38,157 nucleotides of DNA from NCBI GenBank assembly GCA_004356105.1, contig SMYC01000259.1, forward strand, positions 1 to 38,157. The letters run 5' to 3'. A model generated the notes under the pieces. That model was not told where the DNA came from, made no database searches, and worked only from the letters and a program-made list of their open reading frames with translations. Below, piece after piece: positions 1-7,836 of this stretch. The DNA is from Acidobacteriota bacterium. Its GTDB lineage: Bacteria > Acidobacteriota > Vicinamibacteria > Marinacidobacterales > SMYC01. Every line of letters starts with the position of its first letter. Position 1 is the stretch's first letter. The translations under genes and the position numbers were made by a program.

Positions 1-66
1 ACACGTCTATCCGAAATGCCCCGGCGCGCGCGGGTCTTGCGTTCGTTTGTGTTTTTGGACACGACG
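1..66 (+). repeat. 66-bp dispersed repeat, copy A
   Basis: This segment matches 5352-5417 at 60 of 66 positions in the same orientation with no gaps. It ends in a short inverted repeat, GTGT-TTTTGG-ACAC (49-62). It lies upstream of the permease gene that starts at 173 and may be its leader or promoter region, or the edge of a mobilised segment. The window begins inside or at the edge of the repeat, so its true left end is unknown. Confidence 0.8.
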
Positions 67-172
67 AGGTCACCATGCATTGGGCTATGCGTTTCCTTGT
101 CGATTTGGAGATTCGGCGGACATTTCGTTTTCCTGGCAACATTTGGCGGCCTGGCATCGTCGAATAGGAGTG

Positions 173-2668
173 ATGCCTAATCTACGTCTAGCTTTGAGAA
201 CGCTTTGGAAGACCCCTTTCGTGACCCTCGTGGCCGTCATCTCCTTAGCACTCGGGATTGGAGCGAACGCGGCCATTTTTTCGCTGTTTGACCAGATCCT
301 CCTCCGCCCGCTGCCGGTTACGGCCCCCGAGGAGCTCGTGAATCTCGCGGCTCCCGGGCCGAAGCCGGGGAGCCAGTCGTGCAATGACGCTGGCGGTTGC
401 GACGAGGTCTTCAGTTATCCCATGTTTCGTGACCTCGAGCGCGAGCAGCAGGCCTTCACCGGCATCGCGGCGCATTTTAACTTTGGCGCCAATCTCGCGT
501 CCCAAGGCCAGACGATGAGCGGTACCGGAATGCTCGTCTCCGGCAGCTACTTTTCCGTGCTCGGCCTGAAACCCGCCCTCGGCCGCTTGATTGCACCCGA
601 CGACGATCGTGTCGCCCTCGGCCACTTTGTTGCGGTTTTGTCTCACGCCTATTGGCAGAACCGTTTCGGCGGAAGGCCCGACGTTGTCGGTGAGACACTC
701 ATCGTTAATGGGCAATCGATGACGATCCTCGGTGTTGCGCCGCGCGGTTTCAAGGGCACGACCCTCGGCTCCAACCCTCATGTGTTCGTGCCGATCACGA
801 TGCGCGACGTGATGATCCCGGGGTGGCAAGGTTTCGATACACGGCGAAGCTATTGGGCCTACCTGTTTGCGCGTCTCCGTCCAGGGATATCGATCGAGAA
901 AGCCCGCCAAAGCGTGAACGTGCCCTATCGCGCCATCATCAACGACGTGGAGGCCCCGCTCCAAGAAGGAATGAGCGACCCGACGATGGAGCGCTTCCGG
1001 GCGAGACAAGTGATCCTCGAGCCGGGCGCTAGAGGACAAAGCTCGATGCATGGCGAAGCGCGCGCGCCGCTTTTGCTCCTTCTCGGAGTGACGGGTGTCG
1101 TGCTCCTCATCGCTTGCGCCAACATCGCGAACTTGCTTCTGATTCGCGCCGCGAGCCGCGGCACCGAATTGGCGGTGCGGTTGTCGATCGGCGCGAGCCG
1201 CCGTCACGTCGTGCTGCAGCTTCTGACGGAGTCGTGCTTGCTCGGTATTCTCGGCGGGCTCGGCGGTTTGCTCATGGCACGATGGACGCTCGGGCTCGTC
1301 GTCTCGCTTCTGCCCCAAGGTGCGCTCGACGTCGTACAGACGAGCCTCGATTGGCGCGCTCTCGCCTTCGCCGCGGCTTTGTCAATCGGGACCGGGCTTC
1401 TCTTCGGGCTTTTTCCCGCGATTTCCAGCACGCGCCTGGATCTGGTTTCGGCGCTTCGAGCTCAGTCTGGTCTCACGTCCGGGGCGAGGTCCGCGGGGCG
1501 TTTTCGCGCAACACTCGCGACGGCGCAAATGGCGCTCTCGATGTCGCTTCTCGTTGCGGCGGGCCTTTTCGTGAAGAGCTTGATGAACGTGACGCGGGTC
1601 GATCTCGGCTTGAGCATCGAGAGCTTGTCGACTTTTGGCGTGTCTCCGGAGCTCAACGGATATGAGCCCGAGCGCTCGCGGGACTTCTTCGAGCGCCTAG
1701 AAGCCGAGCTCGCCGCCGTCCCCGGCGTCACCGGTGTCACCGCCTCGAGGGTGCCCCTCATTGCGGGAAGCAGTTGGGGTAGCAGTGTATCGGTCGAAGG
1801 CTTCGAAGCGGGCCCCGACACCAATACCGGCTCGCGCTTCAACGAGATTGGAGCTGGGTTTTTCGGAGTCCTCGGTATCCCTATCATGTCGGGACGCGAG
1901 TTCGTCGAAAGCGATGTTATCGGGAGCGGTAAGGTGGCGGTCGTCAACGAGGCCTTCGCGCGCAAATTCAATCTTGGCCGCGACGCCGTCGGGAAATGGA
2001 TGCATACGGGACGCGGCGACGAGCTGGACATGCGAATCGTCGGCCTCGTGCGGGACGCGAAATATAGCGACGTCAAGGACGAGATCCCGCCGCAATATTT
2101 CGTGCCTTATCGCCAGAATGATTCGATCGGCTCGATGAGCTTCTACGTCCGAGCGCAGGTGCCGCCGGAACAGACGCTCGCTTCGATCCGCGACGTCGTC
2201 GCCGGCTTGGACGCGAACCTTCCGGTGGAGGAGCTGAAGACGATGGAGCAGCAAGTCCGCGAGAACGTCGTTCTCGATCGCCTCATTGGAACGCTCTCAG
2301 CCGCCTTTGCCGTGTTGGCCACCGTGCTCGCTGCCGTGGGCTTGTATGGTGTTCTCGCCTACACCATCACGCAGCGGACGAGGGAGATTGGGCTCCGAAT
2401 GGCGCTCGGCGCCGACGGGCGTCATGTGCGCGGCATGGTCGTGAAACAAGTCGCACGGATGGCCCTCGTCGGTGGGGCGATAGGTACGGTGGCGGCGCTC
2501 GGCCTCGGACGGCTCGCGAGCACGATGCTGTATGAGCTCGAGGGCCACGATCCGTCGGTGCTCGGGATCGCGGCCGTCCTTCTTCTCGTCGTAGCGGCGG
2601 GCGCGGCCTTCATCCCCGCGCGTCAAGCTTCTCGGATCGACCCGATATACGCCCTGCGCTACGAGTAG
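173..2668 (+). CDS. MacB/FtsX-type orphan ABC transporter permease
   Basis: An 831-residue inner-membrane permease of the FtsX/MacB superfamily, in the duplicated orphan form common in Acidobacteriota (no ATPase gene beside it). The N-terminus has a membrane helix (about 17-37) typical of the MacB periplasmic core family. A periplasmic domain follows, then a three-helix FtsX block (about 300-440). A second periplasmic domain and a second FtsX block (about 705-825) follow, and the protein ends in the usual basic IDPIYALRYE tail. The ATG at 173 is chosen because AGGAG sits directly upstream (167-171) and the protein then begins with the family start MPNLRLALRTLWKTP; an upstream in-frame ATG at 47 would add 42 unrelated residues. 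Such permeases are thought to work in MacB-like efflux or lipoprotein-related transport, but the substrate cannot be read here. The stop codon is fused to an IS end. Confidence 0.93.
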   Translation: MPNLRLALRTLWKTPFVTLVAVISLALGIGANAAIFSLFDQILLRPLPVTAPEELVNLAAPGPKPGSQSCNDAGGCDEVFSYPMFRDLEREQQAFTGIAAHFNFGANLASQGQTMSGTGMLVSGSYFSVLGLKPALGRLIAPDDDRVALGHFVAVLSHAYWQNRFGGRPDVVGETLIVNGQSMTILGVAPRGFKGTTLGSNPHVFVPITMRDVMIPGWQGFDTRRSYWAYLFARLRPGISIEKARQSVNVPYRAIINDVEAPLQEGMSDPTMERFRARQVILEPGARGQSSMHGEARAPLLLLLGVTGVVLLIACANIANLLLIRAASRGTELAVRLSIGASRRHVVLQLLTESCLLGILGGLGGLLMARWTLGLVVSLLPQGALDVVQTSLDWRALAFAAALSIGTGLLFGLFPAISSTRLDLVSALRAQSGLTSGARSAGRFRATLATAQMALSMSLLVAAGLFVKSLMNVTRVDLGLSIESLSTFGVSPELNGYEPERSRDFFERLEAELAAVPGVTGVTASRVPLIAGSSWGSSVSVEGFEAGPDTNTGSRFNEIGAGFFGVLGIPIMSGREFVESDVIGSGKVAVVNEAFARKFNLGRDAVGKWMHTGRGDELDMRIVGLVRDAKYSDVKDEIPPQYFVPYRQNDSIGSMSFYVRAQVPPEQTLASIRDVVAGLDANLPVEELKTMEQQVRENVVLDRLIGTLSAAFAVLATVLAAVGLYGVLAYTITQRTREIGLRMALGADGRHVRGMVVKQVARMALVGGAIGTVAALGLGRLASTMLYELEGHDPSVLGIAAVLLLVVAAGAAFIPARQASRIDPIYALRYE

Positions 2669-2764
2669 CGTGGTGCATGAATTAACTGGGGGCGCGACGG
2701 AGTTTCTGGCGGCCCCCAACTTACTTGCCCACGTTCGCTTGGGATTCTGGCTTCCCCAGCTCAG
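2667..2764. mobile_element. Orphan left end of an IS5-type element
   Basis: About 98 bp that align with the left end of the IS at 3734-4835. They share TGGTGCATGAAT (2671-2682), the run CTGGGGGCGCG and the CGCTTGGGATTC block. Read on the minus strand it encodes the last residues of the same transposase, AELGKPESQANVGK, followed by TAA. Homology stops abruptly near 2764 with no catalytic region, so this is a truncated relic. It begins exactly at the TAG stop of the upstream permease. The following 2765-2891 shows nothing recognisable. Confidence 0.75.
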
Positions 2765-2891
2765 CATCAAATCGACCCCGATGGGCGTTTGCCGGCACAG
2801 GTAGGCCGGGAACTGACAGGAGCATCCGGATGCCTGTCGCGGCGTAGCCACACACTTGATGGCGGAAGCGCCGGTCTCATCGGCCGTCGCA

Positions 2892-3320
2892 CTATCTGAA
2901 CATTTGCTTGCGGTAAAGCCCCTGCTTTCTGAACGTCGATAGCATCCACATCCTCCAAACCGTGAATGGGGCGCCTGGGGTTTGCTTGAAGCTCCTTACG
3001 AGTGCCTGTATGGGTGCCCTGAGCCCAACCAGGCTTGTGATGGAGTTGGCGTTTTGCTTGTTGTCCTTCGTGTTCTGGTCGACGCGCGCGCGAAGTTTCG
3101 AAAGCTCGGCTCTCAGGTACGCATTCTGCTTTTCGAGCTGGACGATCTTCTGTTGGCCGAGTTTGGGGTCTCGTTTCGGGACTTCAGCTTTCAGAGCGGC
3201 GTTTTGCTTTTCGAGGCGATCGATCCGTTTTTCGAGCCTTTGGAGCAGCTGCTCCGTCCTGATGATTCTTCCTTGGTTCACCTTCAAGTTGCGCCGTACG
3301 CGCGTTTGTTGGGTTGTCAT
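2892..3320 (-). CDS. Hypothetical coiled-coil protein
   Basis: A 142-residue unrecognised protein. Residues about 20-90 are a strongly heptad-patterned, Lys/Glu-rich segment with repeated LEKQNA motifs (LEKQNAALKAEV, then LEKQNAYLRAEL), typical of a parallel coiled coil. The C-terminal 45 residues are basic and aromatic and not predicted to coil. CTGGAG lies about 8 nt before the ATG at 3320. No signal peptide or membrane helix is visible. The gene sits alone between IS remnants and diverges from the small gene at 3459. Overlapping plus-strand frames are open, so the strand call rests on the coiled-coil pattern and the ribosome-binding site. It could be cargo or a remnant brought in with mobile elements. 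Confidence 0.5.
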   Translation of the reverse strand: MTTQQTRVRRNLKVNQGRIIRTEQLLQRLEKRIDRLEKQNAALKAEVPKRDPKLGQQKIVQLEKQNAYLRAELSKLRARVDQNTKDNKQNANSITSLVGLRAPIQALVRSFKQTPGAPFTVWRMWMLSTFRKQGLYRKQMFR

Positions 3321-3458
3321 CTAGTGGCTCCAGCGTGACTAAGGATTGTCGGTCGGTAGCGTTTACGTGACGCGCTCGAGCTTTCAAGCTTGCTTCCTGC
3401 TCGCGAGCGCCATGACGGGAGTCTATCAGGGCTAGAATGGTTCGAGGAGGAACCGTAC

Positions 3459-3698
3459 ATGAAATCAGGTGGCAGGGTCAGCATCGATATCGCGGACGGA
3501 TCGCAAAGCGTGACGAGGACGGTGAAACAGATGCTCGGAGACGATGCAAAGATTGCGCCGGAGGACGTGCAGCTGCTGCCGAACGGCTGGCTGCGCCTGA
3601 CACGTGACGATAACAACCTCTATATGTCGCCCCACGCCGTCGAGTCGGTGTTCGTGGAGGGTGGTGAGCTACACGTGCGGAAATCCGATTCGAATTGA
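3459..3698 (+). CDS. Small hypothetical protein (79 aa)
   Basis: Unrecognised 79-residue protein. A strong GAGGAGG ribosome-binding site (3444-3450), 8 nt before the ATG at 3459, fixes the start; an upstream in-frame ATG at 3390 lacks one. The sequence alternates short hydrophobic and acidic stretches (VSIDIADG near the N-terminus, then LPNGWLRL and VESVFVEGGELHV), suggesting a small all-beta or alpha/beta domain. No signal peptide is seen. The stop codon lies inside a long hairpin (3687-3720). The intact transposase frame of the neighbouring IS reads through into the opposite strand of this gene because of a frameshift, not because the two are related. Confidence 0.55.
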   Translation: MKSGGRVSIDIADGSQSVTRTVKQMLGDDAKIAPEDVQLLPNGWLRLTRDDNNLYMSPHAVESVFVEGGELHVRKSDSN

Positions 3699-3720
3699 AG
3701 GTTGAACCTTCCTTCGAATC
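3687..3720 (+). terminator. Terminator-like hairpin
   Basis: GATTCGAA (3687-3694) pairs with TTCGAATC (3713-3720) and inside it GAAGG (3697-3701) pairs with CCTTC (3707-3711) around a TTGAA loop. That gives 13 pairs with a small internal bulge. No T-run follows, so if it ends transcription it is not a classic intrinsic terminator; mRNA stabilisation is an alternative. Confidence 0.45.
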
Positions 3721-3737
3721 AAGCATGTTACATAGCG

Positions 3738-3750
3738 TTGGTGCATGAAT
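3738..3750 (+). repeat. IS left terminal inverted repeat
   Basis: TTGGTGCATGAAT, the exact reverse complement of 4819-4831; also present, lacking one T, at the orphan IS end 2671-2682. Confidence 0.8.
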
Positions 3751-3788
3751 CAGTTGGGGGCGCGCGCGGGACCGTTTGGCGGCCGAAC

Positions 3789-4751
3789 TTACTCCCCCGA
3801 CGATCGCTTGGGATTCAGGCTTGCCCAGCTCCGCCGTCCGGTTCAATACATTGCACGCGATCCTTGCCTCCCGCTTTTGCGATTCGTAGTCGCGCGTACG
3901 AAGGCTGTCTCCGAGCGTCCGCTTGTACCTGACAAAAATATTCTCGACGGCGCCCTGTGGTCGATAACATGACTCCCGCTGCCAGCCTTGGCGCCCGACT
4001 TTGCGAATCGTCTCAAGGGTCGCATTCCGCTGCGCCCACGTGCCCTCGGCGCCCTCCGAAGGCACCGCACCTCGTCGAGGTGGGATCATGATCTTGATGT
4101 CCGCGGCGCCGACCTCACCGAGCAGCTCGTACACCGACCGAGTATCGTAGGCCCCATCGGCCGTGAAGCGCTTGATCGGAGAGTCGACTTGTTCGAGAAG
4201 GTCCGGAACGGTGGACGGGTCGTCTTCGCTGCTCTTCGTGAGCTTCGCCGCCACAATGAATCCGTCGTCATCCACCCCGACATGCAGCTTCCGCCATTGT
4301 CCACGCGCCTTCGAGCTCTTGCGCCTGTGGGCGTGCCACTCACCGGCATCCGAGATTTTCAGCCCCGTGGAATCCACGATCAGATGAATCGGGCCATCAT
4401 GCACCTTCGTGGGCGCTGGCACGTCGACCTCCTGGTTGCGCCGAGACAGCGTGGTGTGGTCCGGCGCTTTAAGGTCGAGCTCCATCAACCGCAACAACGA
4501 ATCCAGGAAGCCCTCGGTCTGCCGCAGGGGCAGGCGGAAGACGATGCGCAACGTCAACGCCGTCACGATTGCCAGATTCGAGTAGCGGCGGCTGGCCACC
4601 GTGGCGGCGTCCAGGCTTCGCGCGCCTCTTGGCTGAACCAGACCGTAATGTCGCCACGGCTCTTGAGTCCACGCTCATACTCCGGCCAGTTGGTAACACC
4701 ATACTTCGTCTTGTATTTGCGGTTCACTCTGGTGGGCTTGCGCGCAGCCAT
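3789..4751 (-). pseudogene. IS5-family transposase, frameshifted
   Basis: DDE transposase of the IS5 family. The N-terminal part starts at the ATG at 4751 (MAARKPTRVNRKYKTKYG) and reads to about 4595 in one frame. The remainder continues in another frame from about 4599 (RRYSNLAIVTALTLRIVF), so the gene is broken near 4595 where family members carry a few more residues. Visible catalytic parts are the first Asp in LIVDSTGLKI, the second Asp in FTADGAYD and the Glu in YRPQGAVENIFVRYK. The C-terminus is also altered. The orphan copy at 2667-2764 ends in TAA, but here an extra G in a G-run shifts that stop (3789-3791) out of frame, so the open frame runs on past the element to 3478. With two frame lesions it is probably inactive. 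Confidence 0.82.
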
Positions 4752-4818
4752 GGCTTCATCTCCTCGATCTTCAATGTATCGAGAAGCTGAGTCGAAGCGG
4801 TTGCCGGTGTCAAGAGCT

Positions 4819-4831
4819 ATTCATGCACCAA
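4819..4831 (-). repeat. IS right terminal inverted repeat
   Basis: Inverted copy of 3738-3750. Continuing outward, GCC at 4833-4835 gives the IS903-like terminal GGC on the minus strand. Confidence 0.8.
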
Positions 4832-4970
4832 AGCCCCTCAAGCACATGAGATCATGAGAGATAGAGCGGATTTCTCAACCCGGTACACTTGAGTCATGAG
4901 CGCCATCCAGGACAAGCCGTGCTCCAAGCCAGGATGCGAGAACTTTGGAAAGCTGGGCATCAGGAGTCGT

Positions 4971-5227
4971 CCAAGTCCAATAGCGTCGGAACCAGCCCGG
5001 TGCCACCGGACAACGGTCTCCGGTTTTACGATGACGAGCACGTTGTTCCAGTCCGTCCAGACTCTGCGCAACAGTACCCAGAAGCCGCGATCAAGATCAG
5101 TGAGCCTAGACCGTTTCACGGAACGCTGGAGGATGGCGAGCTGTTGGCGAAGTGCGAGATTCTCTAGCGCCAGTGAGCGACGCGTCTTGAACGCCGAGAT
5201 GAGTGAGCCCAGAAGCGATCGGAGCAT
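4971..5227 (-). pseudogene. Truncated integrase-core transposase, N-terminal remnant
   Basis: The minus strand from the ATG at 5227 encodes the N-terminus of a widespread rve-type transposase: MLRSLLGSLISAFKTRRSLA, then LENLALRQQLAILQRSVKR, then VIVKPETVVRWHRAG. Just after HRAG (about 5003) the frame is lost: the expected GFR-YWTW continuation appears in the next frame if one T is restored. Homology ends near 4971, so the catalytic DDE core is missing. The IS at 3734-4835 lies just downstream and may have contributed to the truncation. 4836-4970 and 5228-5351 hold nothing I recognise. Confidence 0.7.
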
Positions 5228-5351
5228 GGAGGCATAGTGACCGCCACGACCGAGAAGGTCAATGGCGGCGCCCGCGGATGAATAAATAGAAGGCACAGGT
5301 TTGGATCGCATGACCGAGGATGCCTAGCTTTTGTTGCCGAACCAAAGGTTG

Positions 5352-5417
5352 ACACGTCTATCCGAAAAGCCCCCGTGCGTGCGGGTCTTGAATTCGTTTG
5401 TGTTTTTGGACACGACG
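5352..5417 (+). repeat. 66-bp dispersed repeat, copy B
   Basis: Matches 1-66 at 60 of 66 positions, same orientation. Here it is followed within 16 bp by the stop codon of a leftward glycosyltransferase gene rather than by a permease, so this copy has no obvious rightward gene to serve. Confidence 0.8.
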
Positions 5418-5432
5418 GGGAGACGACCTAAC

Positions 5433-6785
5433 CTACTCCGCGACGTCGCGGAGGGCTTCCCGTACGGTCTCGAGCCCGAATGTTTTTCCCAACGGCATGT
5501 CCGCGATCGTCGTCATCACGGATGCCGCCAAGTCCGCCTGGTCGTAAGGGGGTGGGTCCACGAGCTTGCCGTCGCGCCGAGCGGCGGCGACCTTTTCGAG
5601 AAACGCCAGATAGGCATCCGCCTCGTCCTCGAGCTTGTATCGGGACTCGACGTGCTCGCGGGCGAAGCGGCCCATCGCGGCTCGAAGCTGCGGGTTCTCG
5701 TAGAACAATTGGAGCGTCCGCGCGATCGCCTCCACCTCGGGGACGCCGAGATCGATGCGAGCCACGGTGTGCTCGGGAAACTCGACAAACGGGCCGGTGT
5801 TCGATACCAGCACGGGCTTTCCCATGCCGAGCGTTCGAATGAGCGTCCCCGAGAGCTCGCCCGTCGACGGAAAGCGGAGGTTCACGACAACGTCGCACGC
5901 CAGCATGTACAGATAGAACTTGTCCATGGGCTGGCGGCCCATGAGGACGAGCTTGTCGCCGAAAGCGGCGGTGTCCGCGATCGTTTCGAGGTCGTAGCTC
6001 TCTTGTACCTCGCCGACGATGAGAAAGCGCGCGTCGGCTCCCGTCTCCAAGAAACGCTTGAAGCCTAGGAGCGCGCGGTCGATGCGCTTAGCGCGCGTCG
6101 CGAGGCCGAAGGCGGCGACCAGGAACGCGTCGTCCGGAAGGCCGAGCAAGCGTCGCGCTTCCAAAGGGGTTTGGACCGGAAGTGGCGGTGGCGGGGCATA
6201 GTGATGAGGGGCGCGGCCGATGAACTTCCCCACCGGTATCGAACCGAAGCGCTCTTCTAGCCAGCGCTGCATGAATCGTGTCAGAACCAAAACTCCGTAG
6301 CTGCGCTCCACCATGCGCTCGCAAAGCGGGAACTTCGAGGTTAGGAGCTCGCTTCCCAGCGCGGCGGCGATCTGACGACCGAGCGCGGCGCCTCGTACGC
6401 CATAGGCACGCTTCATCTCGGATAGATAGAGCGCGGTATCCCCGCGCTCGACCGACAAGCCGAGAAACAAATGCTGCAGCACCAGGTCATGAAGCACGAC
6501 CACACCCGGAAAGCGAAGCGCGGCGTTCAACGCGTAGCGATGAAAAGCGCTGTTGCCAATTTGATAGAGGTTGAGGTCGAACGCCTCGCGCGCGGCCACT
6601 TCTTCGTACTCGCGCGCATAGTGCCACTCGAAGCTTTCGAGGATTTCAGGGTTTGTGGGCTCGTAGTCTTCGACGAACAAGTGAATGTCGGCGCCGCCTT
6701 TCTTGAGGTACGGAAGAAGCTCCTCGCTATAGTCGGCGATGCCCGTTCCTTTGGGCGAGAGCGGGCTCCAGAAGGCGAGCTTCAT
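5433..6785 (-). CDS. Glycosyltransferase family 4 protein
   Basis: A 450-residue GT-B fold glycosyltransferase, expected to act in the cytoplasm at the inner membrane face on sugar-nucleotide donors. The N-terminal domain opens with MKLAFWSPLSPKGTGIADYS, a glycine-rich acceptor-side loop. The donor domain follows, with a conserved Rossmann start (LVAAFGLATRAKRIDRALLG). The nucleotide-sugar segment is STGELSGTLIRTLGMGKPVL, where the Glu fits the GT4 E-x7-E region. The ATG at 6785 overlaps the stop of the upstream gene as ATGA, implying translational coupling; a longer in-frame extension to 6992 is low-complexity Arg/Gly sequence antisense in character and is rejected. It is the last gene of the unit 8502-5433. 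The donor and product cannot be told from sequence. Confidence 0.92.
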   Translation of the reverse strand: MKLAFWSPLSPKGTGIADYSEELLPYLKKGGADIHLFVEDYEPTNPEILESFEWHYAREYEEVAAREAFDLNLYQIGNSAFHRYALNAALRFPGVVVLHDLVLQHLFLGLSVERGDTALYLSEMKRAYGVRGAALGRQIAAALGSELLTSKFPLCERMVERSYGVLVLTRFMQRWLEERFGSIPVGKFIGRAPHHYAPPPPLPVQTPLEARRLLGLPDDAFLVAAFGLATRAKRIDRALLGFKRFLETGADARFLIVGEVQESYDLETIADTAAFGDKLVLMGRQPMDKFYLYMLACDVVVNLRFPSTGELSGTLIRTLGMGKPVLVSNTGPFVEFPEHTVARIDLGVPEVEAIARTLQLFYENPQLRAAMGRFAREHVESRYKLEDEADAYLAFLEKVAAARRDGKLVDPPPYDQADLAASVMTTIADMPLGKTFGLETVREALRDVAE

Positions 6786-7831
6786 CGAAGCGGCTCGGTC
6801 AGCTCGTCGATGACGTGGTCCCAGTTGATGCCGTCGACGCCAGGCTTGCCCGCCGCACCCATATCGCGAGCTTTGTCGCGGTCGGCAAAGAGTCGATTGA
6901 CCGCCGCACCGAGCTCCTCCGCGTTGGGCGCCACGACGTAGCCCGACTGGCCATCCTCGACGAACTCGAGCGTGCCTCCCGAGTCGTGGCACGTCACGAC
7001 TGGCTTTCCGGACAAGAAAGCTTCCACCGTGACGTAGCCATAGTCCTCATCCACCGGCGCGTAGAGCACCGCGAACGCACCGGCATATAGATCCAAGAGC
7101 TCTTCCTCGGAAACAAAGCCGGCGAAACGCACGCGATCCGTCAAACCGAGGCGTTCGGCTTGGCGCTCTAGATTCTCTAGCTGGGGGCCCCGACCGGCAA
7201 TCACGAGCCGCGCTGGCGGGTCGATATGGCGAAAAGCTTCGACGAGAAGGTCGCAACGCTTGAGCTGCTCGAGTCGCCCGGCATAAAGAGCGTAGTCGCC
7301 GAACGCGCCGCTTCGATATTGTCCCGCATAATGAGGCGGTGGATATAAAGGCGTCGATCCGATGCCGTTGAATCGGTCGAGCCGCGCCGAAACGTTCTTC
7401 GAGATCGTGCAGATCTTCTGCGACTCTCGAAGCGTCTTGTTGTCCATCCCGATGATCGTTTGGCGGATCTCCTGCTCTTCGGAATCGTCGGTGAAGCTGC
7501 AATAGGGGGTCCCGTAGAGATCATAGACCTCCCGGTGCTGGTGGAAGAGCCACGTCGTCTTGACGGGATGTTTCACGAGATAAGACGGGAACTTGGTTGG
7601 GATAACCATGTCGATGGGCGCGCCGTTCGACTCGGTGACTTCGGCGAAACGCCACATCAACGCTTGCTTGACGATGTCCGTGACCGGGTACCACTTGAAG
7701 GGGATATTGATGACATCGACGAGAAAGCCGCGCGCCTTGAGCTGCGCGGCCAGCTCGCCGACAAGAATCTCGGCGCCGCCGGTAATGAAAGGCGCTTGCA
7801 CCGAGCACACACAAATACTTTGCCGGGCCAA
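6782..7831 (-). CDS. Glycosyltransferase family 4 protein
   Basis: A 349-residue GT4 enzyme. The N-terminus has ITGGAEILVGELAAQLKARG, the classic acceptor-domain glycine loop and helix. The donor domain starts at YALYAGRLEQLKRCDLLVEA, and the catalytic segment EDYGYVTVEAFLSGKPVV carries the two glutamates of the E-x7-E motif, followed by DSGGTLEFVEDG. The start is TTG at 7831: it lies 5 nt after the stop of the upstream coiled-coil gene and the protein begins MARQSICVCSVQAPF, as expected for this fold. The 3' end overlaps the next GT4 by 4 nt. Together with the neighbours it points to assembly of an envelope polysaccharide or glycan, substrate unknown. Confidence 0.92.
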   Translation of the reverse strand: MARQSICVCSVQAPFITGGAEILVGELAAQLKARGFLVDVINIPFKWYPVTDIVKQALMWRFAEVTESNGAPIDMVIPTKFPSYLVKHPVKTTWLFHQHREVYDLYGTPYCSFTDDSEEQEIRQTIIGMDNKTLRESQKICTISKNVSARLDRFNGIGSTPLYPPPHYAGQYRSGAFGDYALYAGRLEQLKRCDLLVEAFRHIDPPARLVIAGRGPQLENLERQAERLGLTDRVRFAGFVSEEELLDLYAGAFAVLYAPVDEDYGYVTVEAFLSGKPVVTCHDSGGTLEFVEDGQSGYVVAPNAEELGAAVNRLFADRDKARDMGAAGKPGVDGINWDHVIDELTEPLR

Positions 7832-7836
7832 AGGCT

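Larger units (their letters stand above)
3734..4835 (-). mobile_element. IS5-family (IS903-like) insertion sequence, decayed
   Basis: About 1.1 kb bounded by imperfect inverted repeats. TTGGTGCATGAAT (3738-3750) is perfectly repeated inverted at 4819-4831, and the extended ends agree at 15 of 17 positions. The right end read inward begins GGCTTTGGTGCATGAAT, resembling IS903-group ends that start GGCTTTG. The transposase covers nearly the whole element on the minus strand but is frameshifted. TCAAGCA occurs outside both ends (3719-3725 and 4838-4844) but not flush with the repeats, so a target-site duplication is not established. Confidence 0.8.

Noticed and set aside
95..172. Possible sigma-54 promoter (TGGCA followed by TGGC) before the permease
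   Set aside because: The GG-N10-GC spacing of -24/-12 elements is not met.
245..1318. Long minus-strand open frame antisense to the permease
   Set aside because: Arg/His/Glu-rich sequence with no family resemblance; it mirrors the strong codon bias of the permease on the other strand.
2962..3338. Two plus-strand frames over the coiled-coil gene
   Set aside because: Cys/Phe/Ser-rich sequence without a ribosome-binding site; the minus strand has a heptad pattern and a proper start region.
3719..4844. TCAAGCA on both sides of the IS as a target-site duplication
   Set aside because: The two copies do not abut the terminal repeats at equal distance, so a duplication cannot be claimed.
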